Origin: G963422745 sp965214285
GTDB taxonomy: Bacteria > Actinomycetota > Acidimicrobiia > Acidimicrobiales > Aldehydirespiratoraceae
NCBI GenBank assembly: GCA_965214285.1
Contig: OZ243946.1
Coordinates: 558,001 to 622,000 of the forward strand
Reading direction: 5' to 3'
DNA length: 64,000 nt
In this document: positions 49,103 through 57,248 of the stretch, piece after piece
How the letters are laid out: every line of letters begins with the position of its first letter
How positions within the stretch are numbered: the stretch's first letter is position 1
Program-made: the position numbers and the translations under genes
Notes under the pieces: generated by a model
Seen by the model: only the letters and a program-made list of their open reading frames with translations
Told to the model about the DNA's origin: nothing
Databases searched by the model: none

Positions 49103-49600
49103 ATGGAAGTAGCCATGACCGTCAACGGCCGGCCGTGTTCGGCCGATGCGGAGCCCCGAACCCTGCTCGTGCATTTCCTGCGCGAACAGATCGGCCTGAC
49201 CGGCACCAACGTCGGCTGCGACACCTCGTCGTGCGGCGCCTGCACCGTCCACATCGACGGCGAGAGCGTCAAGTCCTGCACGATGTTCGCCGTGCAGGCC
49301 CGCGGCGCCGACGTCACCACCATCGAGGGCCTCGCCACAGCCGACGGCGCGCTGCACCCGATGCAGCAGGCCTTCATGGACTGCCACGGCCTGCAGTGCG
49401 GCTACTGCACCCCCGGCATGGTGATGGCCGCCACCTCGCTGCTCGCCGAAAACCCCGACCCGACCGAGACCGAGGTCCGCCTCGGGCTCGAAGGCAACCT
49501 CTGTCGCTGCACCGGCTACCACAACATCGTCAAGGCCGTCCTGGCGGCAGCAGGCGCGCCAGGCGGCGACGCCGGCAGCGACCAAGGAGGTGCGCCATGA
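49103..49600 (+). CDS. coxS: CO-dehydrogenase-type [2Fe-2S] small subunit
   Basis: 165 residues. All eight cluster cysteines are present: GCDTSSCGACTV with KSCTMF for the plant-type cluster, and LQCGYCTPGM with GNLCRCTGY for the second. It passes electrons from the Mo site to FAD. A strong ribosome-binding site (AAAGGAGG) precedes ATG 49103. It overlaps coxL by ATGA. Comparison with the cysteine-free domain at 27270 is instructive. Confidence 0.95.
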   Translation: MEVAMTVNGRPCSADAEPRTLLVHFLREQIGLTGTNVGCDTSSCGACTVHIDGESVKSCTMFAVQARGADVTTIEGLATADGALHPMQQAFMDCHGLQCGYCTPGMVMAATSLLAENPDPTETEVRLGLEGNLCRCTGYHNIVKAVLAAAGAPGGDAGSDQGGAP

Positions 49601-51966
49601 CCGCCGTGGGAACCCGGATGCTGCGCAAGGAGGACCCCAAGCTCCTCACCGGCGAGGCCAACTACGTCGACGACATCCAGATCGCCGGCCAGCTCTGGAT
49701 GGGCATGGTGCGCAGCCCCTTCGCCCACGCCCGCATCAACGGCATCGACACCGCAGCCGCGACGGCAGCCCCCGGAGTGCATGCCGTGTACACCGGCGCG
49801 GAGCTGGCCGACATGGGCCTGTGGATCGCCCCGCTGCCGTGCGCCTGGCCGGTCACCGACGACATGGTCAACCCGCCGCATTACCCGGTGGCGGTCGGCG
49901 AGGCCCGCCACGTGGGCGACGTGGTGGCGCTGGTGCTCGCAGACGACCGCTACGGCGCGGCCGACGCCGCCGAGCTGGTCGACGTCGACTACGAGCCGCT
50001 GCCGGCGGTGGCCTCCATCGAGGCGGCCATGGCAGGCGACGCGGTCGCCCACGCCGACCTGTCGTCGAACAAGTGCTTCCACTGGCCGCTGGTGCCCGAC
50101 CCCGATGCCCTGGAGGCGGCCTTCGCCGATGCCGCCCACACCGTGTCGGTCGACTTCTCCCAGCAGCGCCTGATCCCCGCGGCGATGGAGCCCCGGGGGG
50201 TGCTGGCGGTGCCGTCTCCGTACGGCGGCGACGTCACCTTGTACTCGGCGACGCAGGTGCCCCATGTGCTGCGGGTGATGCTGGCGGCCACCACCGGCAT
50301 CCCCGAGAGCAAGCTGCGGGTGGTCGCGCCGTCCGTCGGCGGCGGCTTCGGCGCCAAGCTCAACATCAACGGCGACGAGATCCTCGCCGTCACCCTGGCC
50401 AACCGGCTGGGCCGTGCCGTGCGCTGGACCGAGAGCCGCAGCGAGGCGGCGTTCGCCACCCACCAGGGCCGCGCCCAGCGCCAGCACATCGACGTGGCCG
50501 CCGACGCCGACGGCAAGCTGCGCGGGGTGCGGGTGCATCTCGATGCCGACATGGGCGCCTACCTGATGCTCATCACACCGGGCGTGCCGCTGCTGGGGAG
50601 CTTCCTGTACACCGGCGTCTACGACGTGCCGGCGTTCGGCTTCACCTGCGACGGCTGGTTCACCAACCTCACGCCCACCGACGCCTACCGGGGCGCGGGC
50701 CGCCCCGAGGCCTGCTACGCCATCGAGCGGGCTATGGACCTGCTGGCCGCCGAGGTGGGGGTCGGGCCCGACGAGATCAGGCGCCGCAACTACCTGGCGG
50801 GCGGCGAGGCGTTCGAGAACCTCGAGGTGCCGTCCACGCTGGTCTTCGACTCGGGCCACTACGGGCCGAGCCTGGACCACGCCCTCAGCCTCGCCGGCTA
50901 CGACGAGCTGCGAGCCGAGCAAGCCCGCCGCCGTGCCGAGGGCGATTCGCGCCAGCTCGGCATCGGGCTGTGTACGTACGTGGAGATCTGCGGCCTGGCC
51001 CCGAGCCGGGCGCTCGGCGGGCTCAACTACGGTGCCGGGGGCTGGGAGCACGCCACCGTGCGCATGCTGCCCACCGGCAAGGTCGAGGTGGTCAGCGGCT
51101 CCACGCCGCACGGCCAGGGGCACGAGACCACCTGGTCGCAGATCGTGGCCGACCGGCTCGGCGTGGACCCCGCGGATGTGGAGGTGCTGCACTCCGACAC
51201 CGCCGTGAGCCCGCTGGGCATGGACACCTACGGGTCGCGTTCGCTGGCGGTCGGCGGCGTGGCCATCGCCGCGGCCTGCGACAAGGTGATCGACAAGGCC
51301 CGCCAGATCGCGGCGCACTCGATGGAGGCCAGCCCTCACGACATGAACTTCGCCGCCGGCACGTTCTCGGTGGCGGGCTCGCCGGACCGCTCGGTCACGA
51401 TCCAGGAGATCGCCTTCGGGGCGTTCACCGCGCACGACCTGCCCGACGGGATGGAGCCGAACCTCTCGGAGGCCGTGACCTGGGACCCGCCCAACTTCGC
51501 CTTCCCGTTCGGCACGCACGTGGCCGTGGTGGAGGTCGACACCGAGACCGGCCGGGTGGAGCTGCGCAGCTACACCGGCGTCGACGACTGCGGCACCCAG
51601 GTCAACCCGATGATCGTCGAGGGCCAGCTCCACGGCGGGATCGTGCAGGGCGTTGCCCAGGCGCTGTGGGAGGAGGCCTGCTACGACGACGACGGCAACT
51701 GCGCCAACCCGTCGCTGCTGGACTACCTGGTGCCGTCGCCGGCGGAGGTGCCGAGCTTCGAGCTCGACTTCACCGAGACGCCCAGCACCAGCAACCCGCT
51801 GGGCGTGAAGGGCGTCGGCGAGGCCGGCACGATCGGCTCGGCCGCCGCGGTGATCAACGCGGTCTGCGATGCGCTCAGCCCGTATGGCGTCAGCGACATC
51901 GAGATGCCCGCCACTCCGCAGAAGGTGTGGAGAGCCATCAACTCAGCGAAGGGAGCTGCGGCATGA
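49597..51966 (+). CDS. coxL: form II CO-dehydrogenase-like Mo large subunit
   Basis: 789 residues. Mo-cofactor motifs GGGFGAKLNINGDE and VKGVGEAGTIGS (catalytic Glu742). The active-site loop reads AYRGAGR (residues 363-369), the form II signature; genuine aerobic CO dehydrogenase (form I) has AYXCSFR with the Cu-binding Cys, absent here. Form II enzymes may oxidise CO poorly or act on other aldehydes or heterocycles. The order S-L-M is typical of form II. ATGA overlaps at both ends couple the three subunits. Confidence 0.93.
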   Translation: MTAVGTRMLRKEDPKLLTGEANYVDDIQIAGQLWMGMVRSPFAHARINGIDTAAATAAPGVHAVYTGAELADMGLWIAPLPCAWPVTDDMVNPPHYPVAVGEARHVGDVVALVLADDRYGAADAAELVDVDYEPLPAVASIEAAMAGDAVAHADLSSNKCFHWPLVPDPDALEAAFADAAHTVSVDFSQQRLIPAAMEPRGVLAVPSPYGGDVTLYSATQVPHVLRVMLAATTGIPESKLRVVAPSVGGGFGAKLNINGDEILAVTLANRLGRAVRWTESRSEAAFATHQGRAQRQHIDVAADADGKLRGVRVHLDADMGAYLMLITPGVPLLGSFLYTGVYDVPAFGFTCDGWFTNLTPTDAYRGAGRPEACYAIERAMDLLAAEVGVGPDEIRRRNYLAGGEAFENLEVPSTLVFDSGHYGPSLDHALSLAGYDELRAEQARRRAEGDSRQLGIGLCTYVEICGLAPSRALGGLNYGAGGWEHATVRMLPTGKVEVVSGSTPHGQGHETTWSQIVADRLGVDPADVEVLHSDTAVSPLGMDTYGSRSLAVGGVAIAAACDKVIDKARQIAAHSMEASPHDMNFAAGTFSVAGSPDRSVTIQEIAFGAFTAHDLPDGMEPNLSEAVTWDPPNFAFPFGTHVAVVEVDTETGRVELRSYTGVDDCGTQVNPMIVEGQLHGGIVQGVAQALWEEACYDDDGNCANPSLLDYLVPSPAEVPSFELDFTETPSTSNPLGVKGVGEAGTIGSAAAVINAVCDALSPYGVSDIEMPATPQKVWRAINSAKGAAA

Positions 51967-52784
51967 TCCCCGCATCGTTCGACTACACCGAGGCCGACTC
52001 CGCGGATGCGGCGGTTGCGGCCCTCGCCGAGCACGGCGACGACGCCAAGCTGCTGGCCGGCGGCCACAGCCTGATCCCGCTGATGCGCTTCCGGCTGGCC
52101 ACGCCCGCGGTGCTGGTCGACATCGGCCGCCTGGAGGGCCTGAGCTACATCTCAGACGCAGGCGACCACGTGGCCATCGGCGCGCTGACTCGCCACCGGG
52201 CGCTGGAGACCAGCGACCTGCTGCGCTCCGCGGCGCCGCTGCTGGCCCATGTGGCGTCGCAGGTTGGTGATCCGCAGGTGCGCCACCGGGGCACGCTGGG
52301 GGGCTCGCTGGCGCACGGCGACCCGGCGTCGGACCTGCCGGCGGCGCTGCTGGCGCTGCGCGGCTCGGTGGTAGCCCGCGGGCCGGGAGGCGAGCGCGAG
52401 ATCGCAGCTGACGACTTCTTCACGGGGTTCTTGGAGACGGCGCTGGCCGACGACGAGATGCTCACCGAGGTCCGTGTGCCCAAGACAGGCAGCGCGGGCT
52501 GGGGCTTCGAGAAGTTCAACCGGCGTGCTCAGGACTGGGCGATCGTGGGCGCTGCGGTGCAGCTCGGCCCGCAGCCCGGCGTTGCGCTGGTCAACATGGG
52601 TCCTGCGCCGCTGCGCGCGGCCGGCGTGGAGGCTGCCCTGGCCGGCGGTGCGTCTGCGTCCGAGGCCGCCGGCGTTGCGGCCGAGGGCACCGACCCGCCC
52701 GAGGATCTCAACGCGGACGGCGAGTACCGCAGCCACCTGGCCAGGGTGCTCACCGCACGCGCCATCACCACCGCCACCGCCTGA
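51963..52784 (+). CDS. coxM: CO-dehydrogenase-type FAD medium subunit
   Basis: 273 residues. Both flavin loops are intact: LLAGGHSLIPLMRFRLATPA and QVRHRGTLGGSLAHGDPASD. The C-terminal domain has EKFNRRAQDWAIVGAAV. It hands electrons to a quinone or other acceptor. The start overlaps the coxL stop (ATGA). It ends the cox operon; what follows is accessory DNA on the other strand. Confidence 0.93.
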   Translation: MIPASFDYTEADSADAAVAALAEHGDDAKLLAGGHSLIPLMRFRLATPAVLVDIGRLEGLSYISDAGDHVAIGALTRHRALETSDLLRSAAPLLAHVASQVGDPQVRHRGTLGGSLAHGDPASDLPAALLALRGSVVARGPGGEREIAADDFFTGFLETALADDEMLTEVRVPKTGSAGWGFEKFNRRAQDWAIVGAAVQLGPQPGVALVNMGPAPLRAAGVEAALAGGASASEAAGVAAEGTDPPEDLNADGEYRSHLARVLTARAITTATA

Positions 52785-52840
52785 GGCCTCCGCCTTCGCG
52801 GCCGCCCGCCGCCGCCCCGCCAGGCCACACGGGCGGAGGC

Positions 52841-53323
52841 CTAAGCTCCCTCGGGGGGATCAAGACCGATGTCTCCTTCGATCAGCGTCATTCGGTCGGC
52901 AACGTCGGTTGTCAGCTCTAGCCGAGCCCTCTTCGCCTGCCGTCCCTTGCCCCTGCATTCTTCGGGCGGGTAGAAGCTGACGTGACAGCACCCAGGAGGC
53001 GCATCGCTCAGGACCCCGAGATGCGGGGTGTGCTCGGCGGTCAGGCCGAGTTCCACAAGCGACGCGATGGAGGCTTCGAAGACGAGAGGCTGCCCGGTTG
53101 CTGCGGTCAGCGCCTGTGGTCCGGACTCGTGAACGTTCTCGAGACGTTCTCGCCAATAGGCGGAGAGGTCGTCGTTGAAGCGCAGGGCATTGCTGGGCAC
53201 CTTGAGCTTCCACCGGCCGTCGTCCGCGCTCCAGACCAACCAGTCGGGGTCGTGGCGGGCGAGCCGCCAGACGTGGTCTTCGTCGGGGAGATCGCCGGGC
53301 TCCCCACAGGGTGCGTACTTCAC
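52841..53323 (-). CDS. hypothetical protein, last gene of the TIGR04255 operon
   Basis: 160 residues, family not recognised. A central Trp-rich segment (HVWRLARHDPDWLVWSADDG) is followed by SNALRFNDDLSAYWRERLEN, then a beta-like C-terminal half with LGVLSDAPPGCCHVSFYPPE. GTG 53323 overlaps the upstream stop by GTGA, fixing the start; a longer ATG frame was rejected. The region has lower GC than the catabolic blocks. It is likely co-translated with the gene at 53320, so the three products probably act together. Confidence 0.65.
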   Translation of the reverse strand: MKYAPCGEPGDLPDEDHVWRLARHDPDWLVWSADDGRWKLKVPSNALRFNDDLSAYWRERLENVHESGPQALTAATGQPLVFEASIASLVELGLTAEHTPHLGVLSDAPPGCCHVSFYPPEECRGKGRQAKRARLELTTDVADRMTLIEGDIGLDPPEGA

Positions 53324-53826
53324 CCCTCGATCTGTCGCAGCAGATCTCGAAGTACGTCGCGGAGATCCTCCAGCGGACCACCTTCTCGATCCATGGTCTT
53401 CCGATCCCGCGTCCAAAACCAGTCGCCTTCTTCGTCACCGAGCACTATCTGGAGATCGCGCCCGAGACGCTGCCAGATCAGCTCAACGGTGCCGTCCTCG
53501 CCGGGGAGGACCGACGGCGTCGGTGTGGTGGGGTGGAGAAGAAATTCGATCCGCTGCAGGGCCTCGTTCAGTACTTCGAGGCTGGGGTAGCCCTCAAGGT
53601 CAGAGGACTCAGCCAGGGCGCGGAACCGGTCGGTGACGTGTGGCCTCCAGCGAGCGTTCGGAAGTCGGCGCTCGCCAGGGCTGGCGTCCATGGTGGCGAC
53701 GCCGATCGGCCACATCCTCTCGGTCCCAGAGACGACGGAGAACTGCTTCACCTCCACGACCCGCGCTTCAGTTCCGGCATGCCAGGTCGTGTGGGTCTCG
53801 GGCTGCGCTAGTTGCATCGGTCCCAT
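53320..53826 (-). CDS. hypothetical protein, middle gene of the TIGR04255 operon
   Basis: 168 residues, family not recognised. It begins MGPMQLAQPETHTTWHAGTE with a beta-rich first third, then helices around ALAESSDLEGYPSLEVLNEA and acidic segments (IVLGDEEGDWFWTRD), ending in EDLRDVLRDLLRQIEG. GAAGGAG sits before ATG 53826; ATG 53817 is an alternative. It overlaps the TIGR04255 gene by 19 nt and the next gene by 4 nt. Confidence 0.65.
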   Translation of the reverse strand: MGPMQLAQPETHTTWHAGTEARVVEVKQFSVVSGTERMWPIGVATMDASPGERRLPNARWRPHVTDRFRALAESSDLEGYPSLEVLNEALQRIEFLLHPTTPTPSVLPGEDGTVELIWQRLGRDLQIVLGDEEGDWFWTRDRKTMDREGGPLEDLRDVLRDLLRQIEG

Positions 53827-54626
53827 TTGTCGTGTGCTCCTTCGAGTGTAATCGAGGCGAACGTTTCGACGATCGATCGCCTGCCGATGAGCATTGTGGG
53901 ACGAAGTGAGCCTTCGACGAGCAACAGCCGAGCGGATAGCGCCAGCTTCGAACCAGACTGGACGTCGCCAGTAGGCGAGGTCCGTGCAGCCGAACGGCAC
54001 TCTACCGTGAGCCTGCCCACACGCAAGTCGTCGCTCACGACAGGGTGGGCGGATCTCCACCCGGTGGACTCCGGAGGTCCGACTCCTTGCGCCGGCATGA
54101 CCAGAGCGCCAGCTGGACGGAAGAACTCAGCCATCGTCATCGAGTCGTCTGGCACCCAGTTGAGATAGGTGACCTCGACGACGGATGAAGGCGACAGCGG
54201 CAGCCCGGCCGTGCCTAGCTTTTCGGCCCAAAGACCAGCCACTCGTTCGAACTCATTCACGATGTCCTCAAAATGGGGGTAGGCATCCGCGCCCCCTCGC
54301 CGCCAGTTGACGAAGAGGAGGTTGTCCTGAATCTGGACCAGCCGTTGATCGTCCGCGGAGGTCAGCCAGAACCTGGGAGACTCGTGTTGGCTGCTGATCT
54401 GGACCTGCGGGGCAGTGACCAGGCTTGGTTCGCTCAGCGGATCGGGGTCGCTGTTGGTCAGACGGCTCTGGGTCTCGAACTGCGTGTACTCGGTCTTTCG
54501 CAGGCCTTGGAACAGGTCTACGACCAGCTCCTCGCTGAAGGTGCCAGCGCGGTCGTGAAAGACCCCTGCGACGACTTCGTCGACCGGTGGCTCTCGGAAG
54601 TCTGGCAGATCGATCGGTCGGTCCAT
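53808..54626 (-). CDS. TIGR04255-family protein
   Basis: 272 residues matching the sporadically distributed TIGR04255 family: FREPPVDEVVAGVFHD at the start, SPRFWLTSADDQRLVQIQDN with LLFVNWRRGG and AYPHFEDIVNEF in the middle, later VVEVTYLNWVPDD. Members are scattered across bacteria, often beside unrelated small genes, and have no proven function; the distribution resembles defence genes. It is the first of three overlapping genes. A TACGCT hexamer lies 10 nt before the ATG. Fic is next door. Confidence 0.72.
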   Translation of the reverse strand: MDRPIDLPDFREPPVDEVVAGVFHDRAGTFSEELVVDLFQGLRKTEYTQFETQSRLTNSDPDPLSEPSLVTAPQVQISSQHESPRFWLTSADDQRLVQIQDNLLFVNWRRGGADAYPHFEDIVNEFERVAGLWAEKLGTAGLPLSPSSVVEVTYLNWVPDDSMTMAEFFRPAGALVMPAQGVGPPESTGWRSAHPVVSDDLRVGRLTVECRSAARTSPTGDVQSGSKLALSARLLLVEGSLRPTMLIGRRSIVETFASITLEGAHDKWDRCN

Positions 54627-54713
54627 GCTGGTGCGCAGCGTACATTGAACGAGCCCTGCGGCCCGGCACCGCGTCCTGCAGCCGACCCTACCGGGGCCTG
54701 GGTGCTTGTGGGC

Positions 54714-55895
54714 TCAGGGCGCTAGGCCGGGGAGGGGTGTCTGGGCGAGGGTGACGTAGGGGTCGTCCTCGGAGCGAGGCGGCCTGGCGGCGCGCACCTC
54801 CGCCCACAAGCGCCGCAGGGCCTCGGATCCGTAGTAGACGCGACCGCGCCCCGCGCCCTGCGGCTCCAGCACGCCCGCGTCGACCAGCGCCTTGAGATCG
54901 CGGCTGGCGGTCAGGTCCGAGATGGCGTCGCCGGTGGTCATCTCCACGAGGCCCGCGTAGATCGACCGGCGGATCCGGCGACCTCGTGCCGCGTCGGCGA
55001 GCGCGCCGGTCGCCCGTGCGGGCAGGCCCGAGCCGGCGACTAACTGCTCGATCGAGTCGTAGAGATGCTCGGTCTCCTGAATCCGCCGGTTGACCGTCCA
55101 GGCCTGCCGGTAGTGGGCCGTGAGGCTGAAGCGGATCCACGGCCGAGCCGAGTTCCGTGGCTGCCAGCTGCCCCGCCCGACCTCGGCGAGGATCGCGTAG
55201 TAGGCGGCGGTGTTGCGGCCCAGGTACTCCTCGATCGAGGAGAACACCGGGGCGACGATCCCCTCGCCGGCCAGGGCCATCGTCTGAAGCGCCCGTGCCA
55301 TCCGCCCGTTGCCGTCGCGAAAGGGGTGGATCATCGCCAGGTTCAGGTGCGCCATCGCTGCGCTGACCATGGCGGGTATGTCGTCGTCGGCATTGACGGA
55401 GGCGACCAGCTCGTTCATCAAGCCGCTCACGAGGCTCGCCTCGGGTGCGTCGTAGACGTGGACTCCCGCCTCGTCCTCCACCCACACATCGCCCTGCCGA
55501 TACGCCCCCGGCGAGACTCGCAGGTCGTGCTTGGTCATCATGTAGTGCAGCGACTTCAACAGCGAGGCGTCGACCCGCTCGCCCTCGTCCGCCAGCCTCA
55601 GCACGAAGGTCATCGCGTCCCGGTAGCCCCGCAAAGCATCCTGCGTCTCCCGCGGGGCGTCCTGCGGCTCCTCGTCCTCGATCGTGTCGAGGACGTCGCC
55701 GAGGGAAGCCCGGTAGCCCTCGATCCAGTTCGAGCCGCGCACAGCCCGGGCGAAGCTCATCCTGCGCAAATGGCCGACCCAGCGACGCGGCTGCCCAACG
55801 ACGTAGTGTGCCAGGCGATGGCGCAGACTCTCGATCTCCTCGATGACCCGGAAATCGGCTTCTTCGAGCGCGGGCGTGGCGAAGATCGCTGGCAT
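54714..55895 (-). CDS. Fic-domain AMPylase with inhibitory helix and C-terminal winged helix
   Basis: 393 residues. The active motif HPFRDGNGRMAR (190-201) is complete, so nucleotidyl transfer is expected. The built-in inhibitory helix S-N-W-I-E-G (55-60) fits [S/T]xxxE[G/N], class II Fic. A DOC-like N-terminal helix bundle precedes it, and a winged-helix-like segment lies near 310-370 (TGDAISDLTASRDLKALVDA). Such proteins AMPylate gyrase, EF-Tu or themselves. A TAGCAT box lies 8 nt before the ATG. Confidence 0.92.
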   Translation of the reverse strand: MPAIFATPALEEADFRVIEEIESLRHRLAHYVVGQPRRWVGHLRRMSFARAVRGSNWIEGYRASLGDVLDTIEDEEPQDAPRETQDALRGYRDAMTFVLRLADEGERVDASLLKSLHYMMTKHDLRVSPGAYRQGDVWVEDEAGVHVYDAPEASLVSGLMNELVASVNADDDIPAMVSAAMAHLNLAMIHPFRDGNGRMARALQTMALAGEGIVAPVFSSIEEYLGRNTAAYYAILAEVGRGSWQPRNSARPWIRFSLTAHYRQAWTVNRRIQETEHLYDSIEQLVAGSGLPARATGALADAARGRRIRRSIYAGLVEMTTGDAISDLTASRDLKALVDAGVLEPQGAGRGRVYYGSEALRRLWAEVRAARPPRSEDDPYVTLAQTPLPGLAP

Positions 55896-55903
55896 AGGCT
55901 ATG

Positions 55904-55909
55904 ATGCTA
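55904..55909 (-). promoter_or_regulatory. -10 box TAGCAT, leaderless start of the fic gene
   Basis: Hexamer 8 nt before ATG 55895 in an AT-rich divergent region that also precedes the small gene at 55922. Confidence 0.45.
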
Positions 55910-55921
55910 TCAATAGATGAC

Positions 55922-56065
55922 ATGATAAACACATCAACCTATCGCGAGATCGTGGTGCTGGCTCAGCAGTCCGAGGGCTTGGGTCCTGAACTGCTTCCGC
56001 CGGGCATCGTCATCACCGCCGTCGTGCTGGCCCTCTGGCGCTTCGTGGCCAGACGACGCCGCTAG
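55922..56065 (+). CDS. 47-residue membrane peptide divergent from fic
   Basis: The frame from ATG 55922 encodes a polar start, a single hydrophobic helix (GIVITAVVLALWRFVA) and a basic end of five consecutive basic residues including four Arg. That is the layout of small membrane toxins and of small regulatory membrane peptides. It sits back to back with the Fic gene, 26 bp between start codons, in a conspicuously AT-rich patch. No homologue is recognised. Confidence 0.4.
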   Translation: MINTSTYREIVVLAQQSEGLGPELLPPGIVITAVVLALWRFVARRRR

Positions 56066-56088
56066 TCCTAGCCCTGCGCCGCTCTGGT

Positions 56089-56853
56089 GTGCCCGCCGAC
56101 GCGGGGTTCATGCCGTCCGGTTACGTCGATTTCACGCTGGGCGTTCTTCTGCTGGGGTTGATCGCTGTGAGCCTTTACAGGACCACGGCGACGTTCGGGG
56201 AGTCCAGCGACCTGGCGGCGGCGGAGCATCGGCTGGTGCTGGTTCACAATGCGCTGTCGGCGGCGTATCACGAGGCGCTGCCGGCGGGCACGGTGGGCGG
56301 GTTCCCGGGGTTTGTGGGGCAGTTTCACGCGGATTGGCCTGCCGGGGCGTCGCGTGCTTCGCGGTTGGTGGAGCGTCTGGGGGTGTTGGAGCCTGGGGTG
56401 GCGTGGGTGGATTTGCGGGGCTGGGATCCTGATCGGGCGGCTGGGGAGGTGTGGGTGTTTTTGTTCGAGGGCTGCACGGCGGAGCAGAAGCAGAAGCGGG
56501 TGTGCGGCCCGGCGGTGGAGGATCATGTGGCGTTTGCGGGGTTCACGGCGGCGGGGCGTGCGTGGTGTGTGTCGTTGGTGGGGCGCACGGGCGGTGACCG
56601 TGGGGGTCGTGTTGTGTTGGGCGGCTGGTGGGATTCGCGGCCCTGGGACGGCGAGGCGGGGCGGTTGACGGCGCGGGTGCGGGAGGTGACGACGGGCGCC
56701 GGCGGCGGTGGGGCGGCGGCCGAGGCGGATGTGGTGTGGCCGCAGCCTGCGGGGTGTCTGGCCCCTCACGCGGGGACGGTGCAGGCGGGGGTGTTGGTGC
56801 TGGGCGGCGCCGGTGATCCGGCGGCGTTGACTGCGGGGCTGCGGCGGTGGTGA
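56089..56853 (+). CDS. pseudopilin-like secreted or membrane protein
   Basis: 254 residues, family not firmly recognised. An N-terminal hydrophobic helix (YVDFTLGVLLLGLIAVSLYR) followed by a soluble domain resembles type IV pilin-like minor subunits, although no prepilin cleavage motif is clear. The soluble part contains Cys pairs (FEGCTAEQKQKRVCG, AWCV, GCLAP). It overlaps the following PilX-like gene by GTGA. Codon use is notably G-rich. The role in a pilus or secretion apparatus is inferred from the neighbour. Confidence 0.5.
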   Translation: MPADAGFMPSGYVDFTLGVLLLGLIAVSLYRTTATFGESSDLAAAEHRLVLVHNALSAAYHEALPAGTVGGFPGFVGQFHADWPAGASRASRLVERLGVLEPGVAWVDLRGWDPDRAAGEVWVFLFEGCTAEQKQKRVCGPAVEDHVAFAGFTAAGRAWCVSLVGRTGGDRGGRVVLGGWWDSRPWDGEAGRLTARVREVTTGAGGGGAAAEADVVWPQPAGCLAPHAGTVQAGVLVLGGAGDPAALTAGLRRW

Positions 56854-57173
56854 CCTCGCCGGCCGTGCGGGGGCGTGATTGCGGCCAGATGGCGTCGGCG
56901 ATCACGTTGACGACGATCATGCTGCTGTCGTTCGTGTTCACCGTCGCCGCGGCGGCGCATCTTTCGCGGATGATCAAGCTCCGCGAGGAGCGTTACGCGA
57001 TCCTCGAAGCCAACGTGGCCAACAACGCCGAAGGCCTGATGCACCCTGTGCTGATCGGCGAACCCGACCCGCACAACGCCGCCGCCTACCTGGAGGGCCG
57101 CCTGCCGCTCGACGTGTGGATCAACGCCGACAACCACCGTGAGCCTTGCGGCGAGAAATGCTGGCGGCTGTAG
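56850..57173 (+). CDS. N-terminal part of a PilX-like protein, ends at an in-frame TAG
   Basis: 107 residues. A membrane helix (ASAITLTTIMLLSFVFTVAA) and the amphipathic run LREERYAILEANVANNAEGL resemble the start of PilX-like minor pilins. It stops at TAG 57171-57173, but the same frame continues open to 58376 with fitting sequence, so this is probably the front of a split gene rather than a complete protein. GTG 56850 overlaps the preceding stop by GTGA. Confidence 0.6.
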   Translation: MTSPAVRGRDCGQMASAITLTTIMLLSFVFTVAAAAHLSRMIKLREERYAILEANVANNAEGLMHPVLIGEPDPHNAAAYLEGRLPLDVWINADNHREPCGEKCWRL

Positions 57174-57248
57174 GAGACCAGGCTGGTCTGTGTCGAACGC
57201 GTCGGCGGCCCGGCCACCACCACCACCAGCACCACCACGACGACGACG

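Noticed and set aside
49516..51633. 705-codon antisense frame over coxL
   Set aside because: Shadow of a high-GC gene; no motifs, and coxL is certain.
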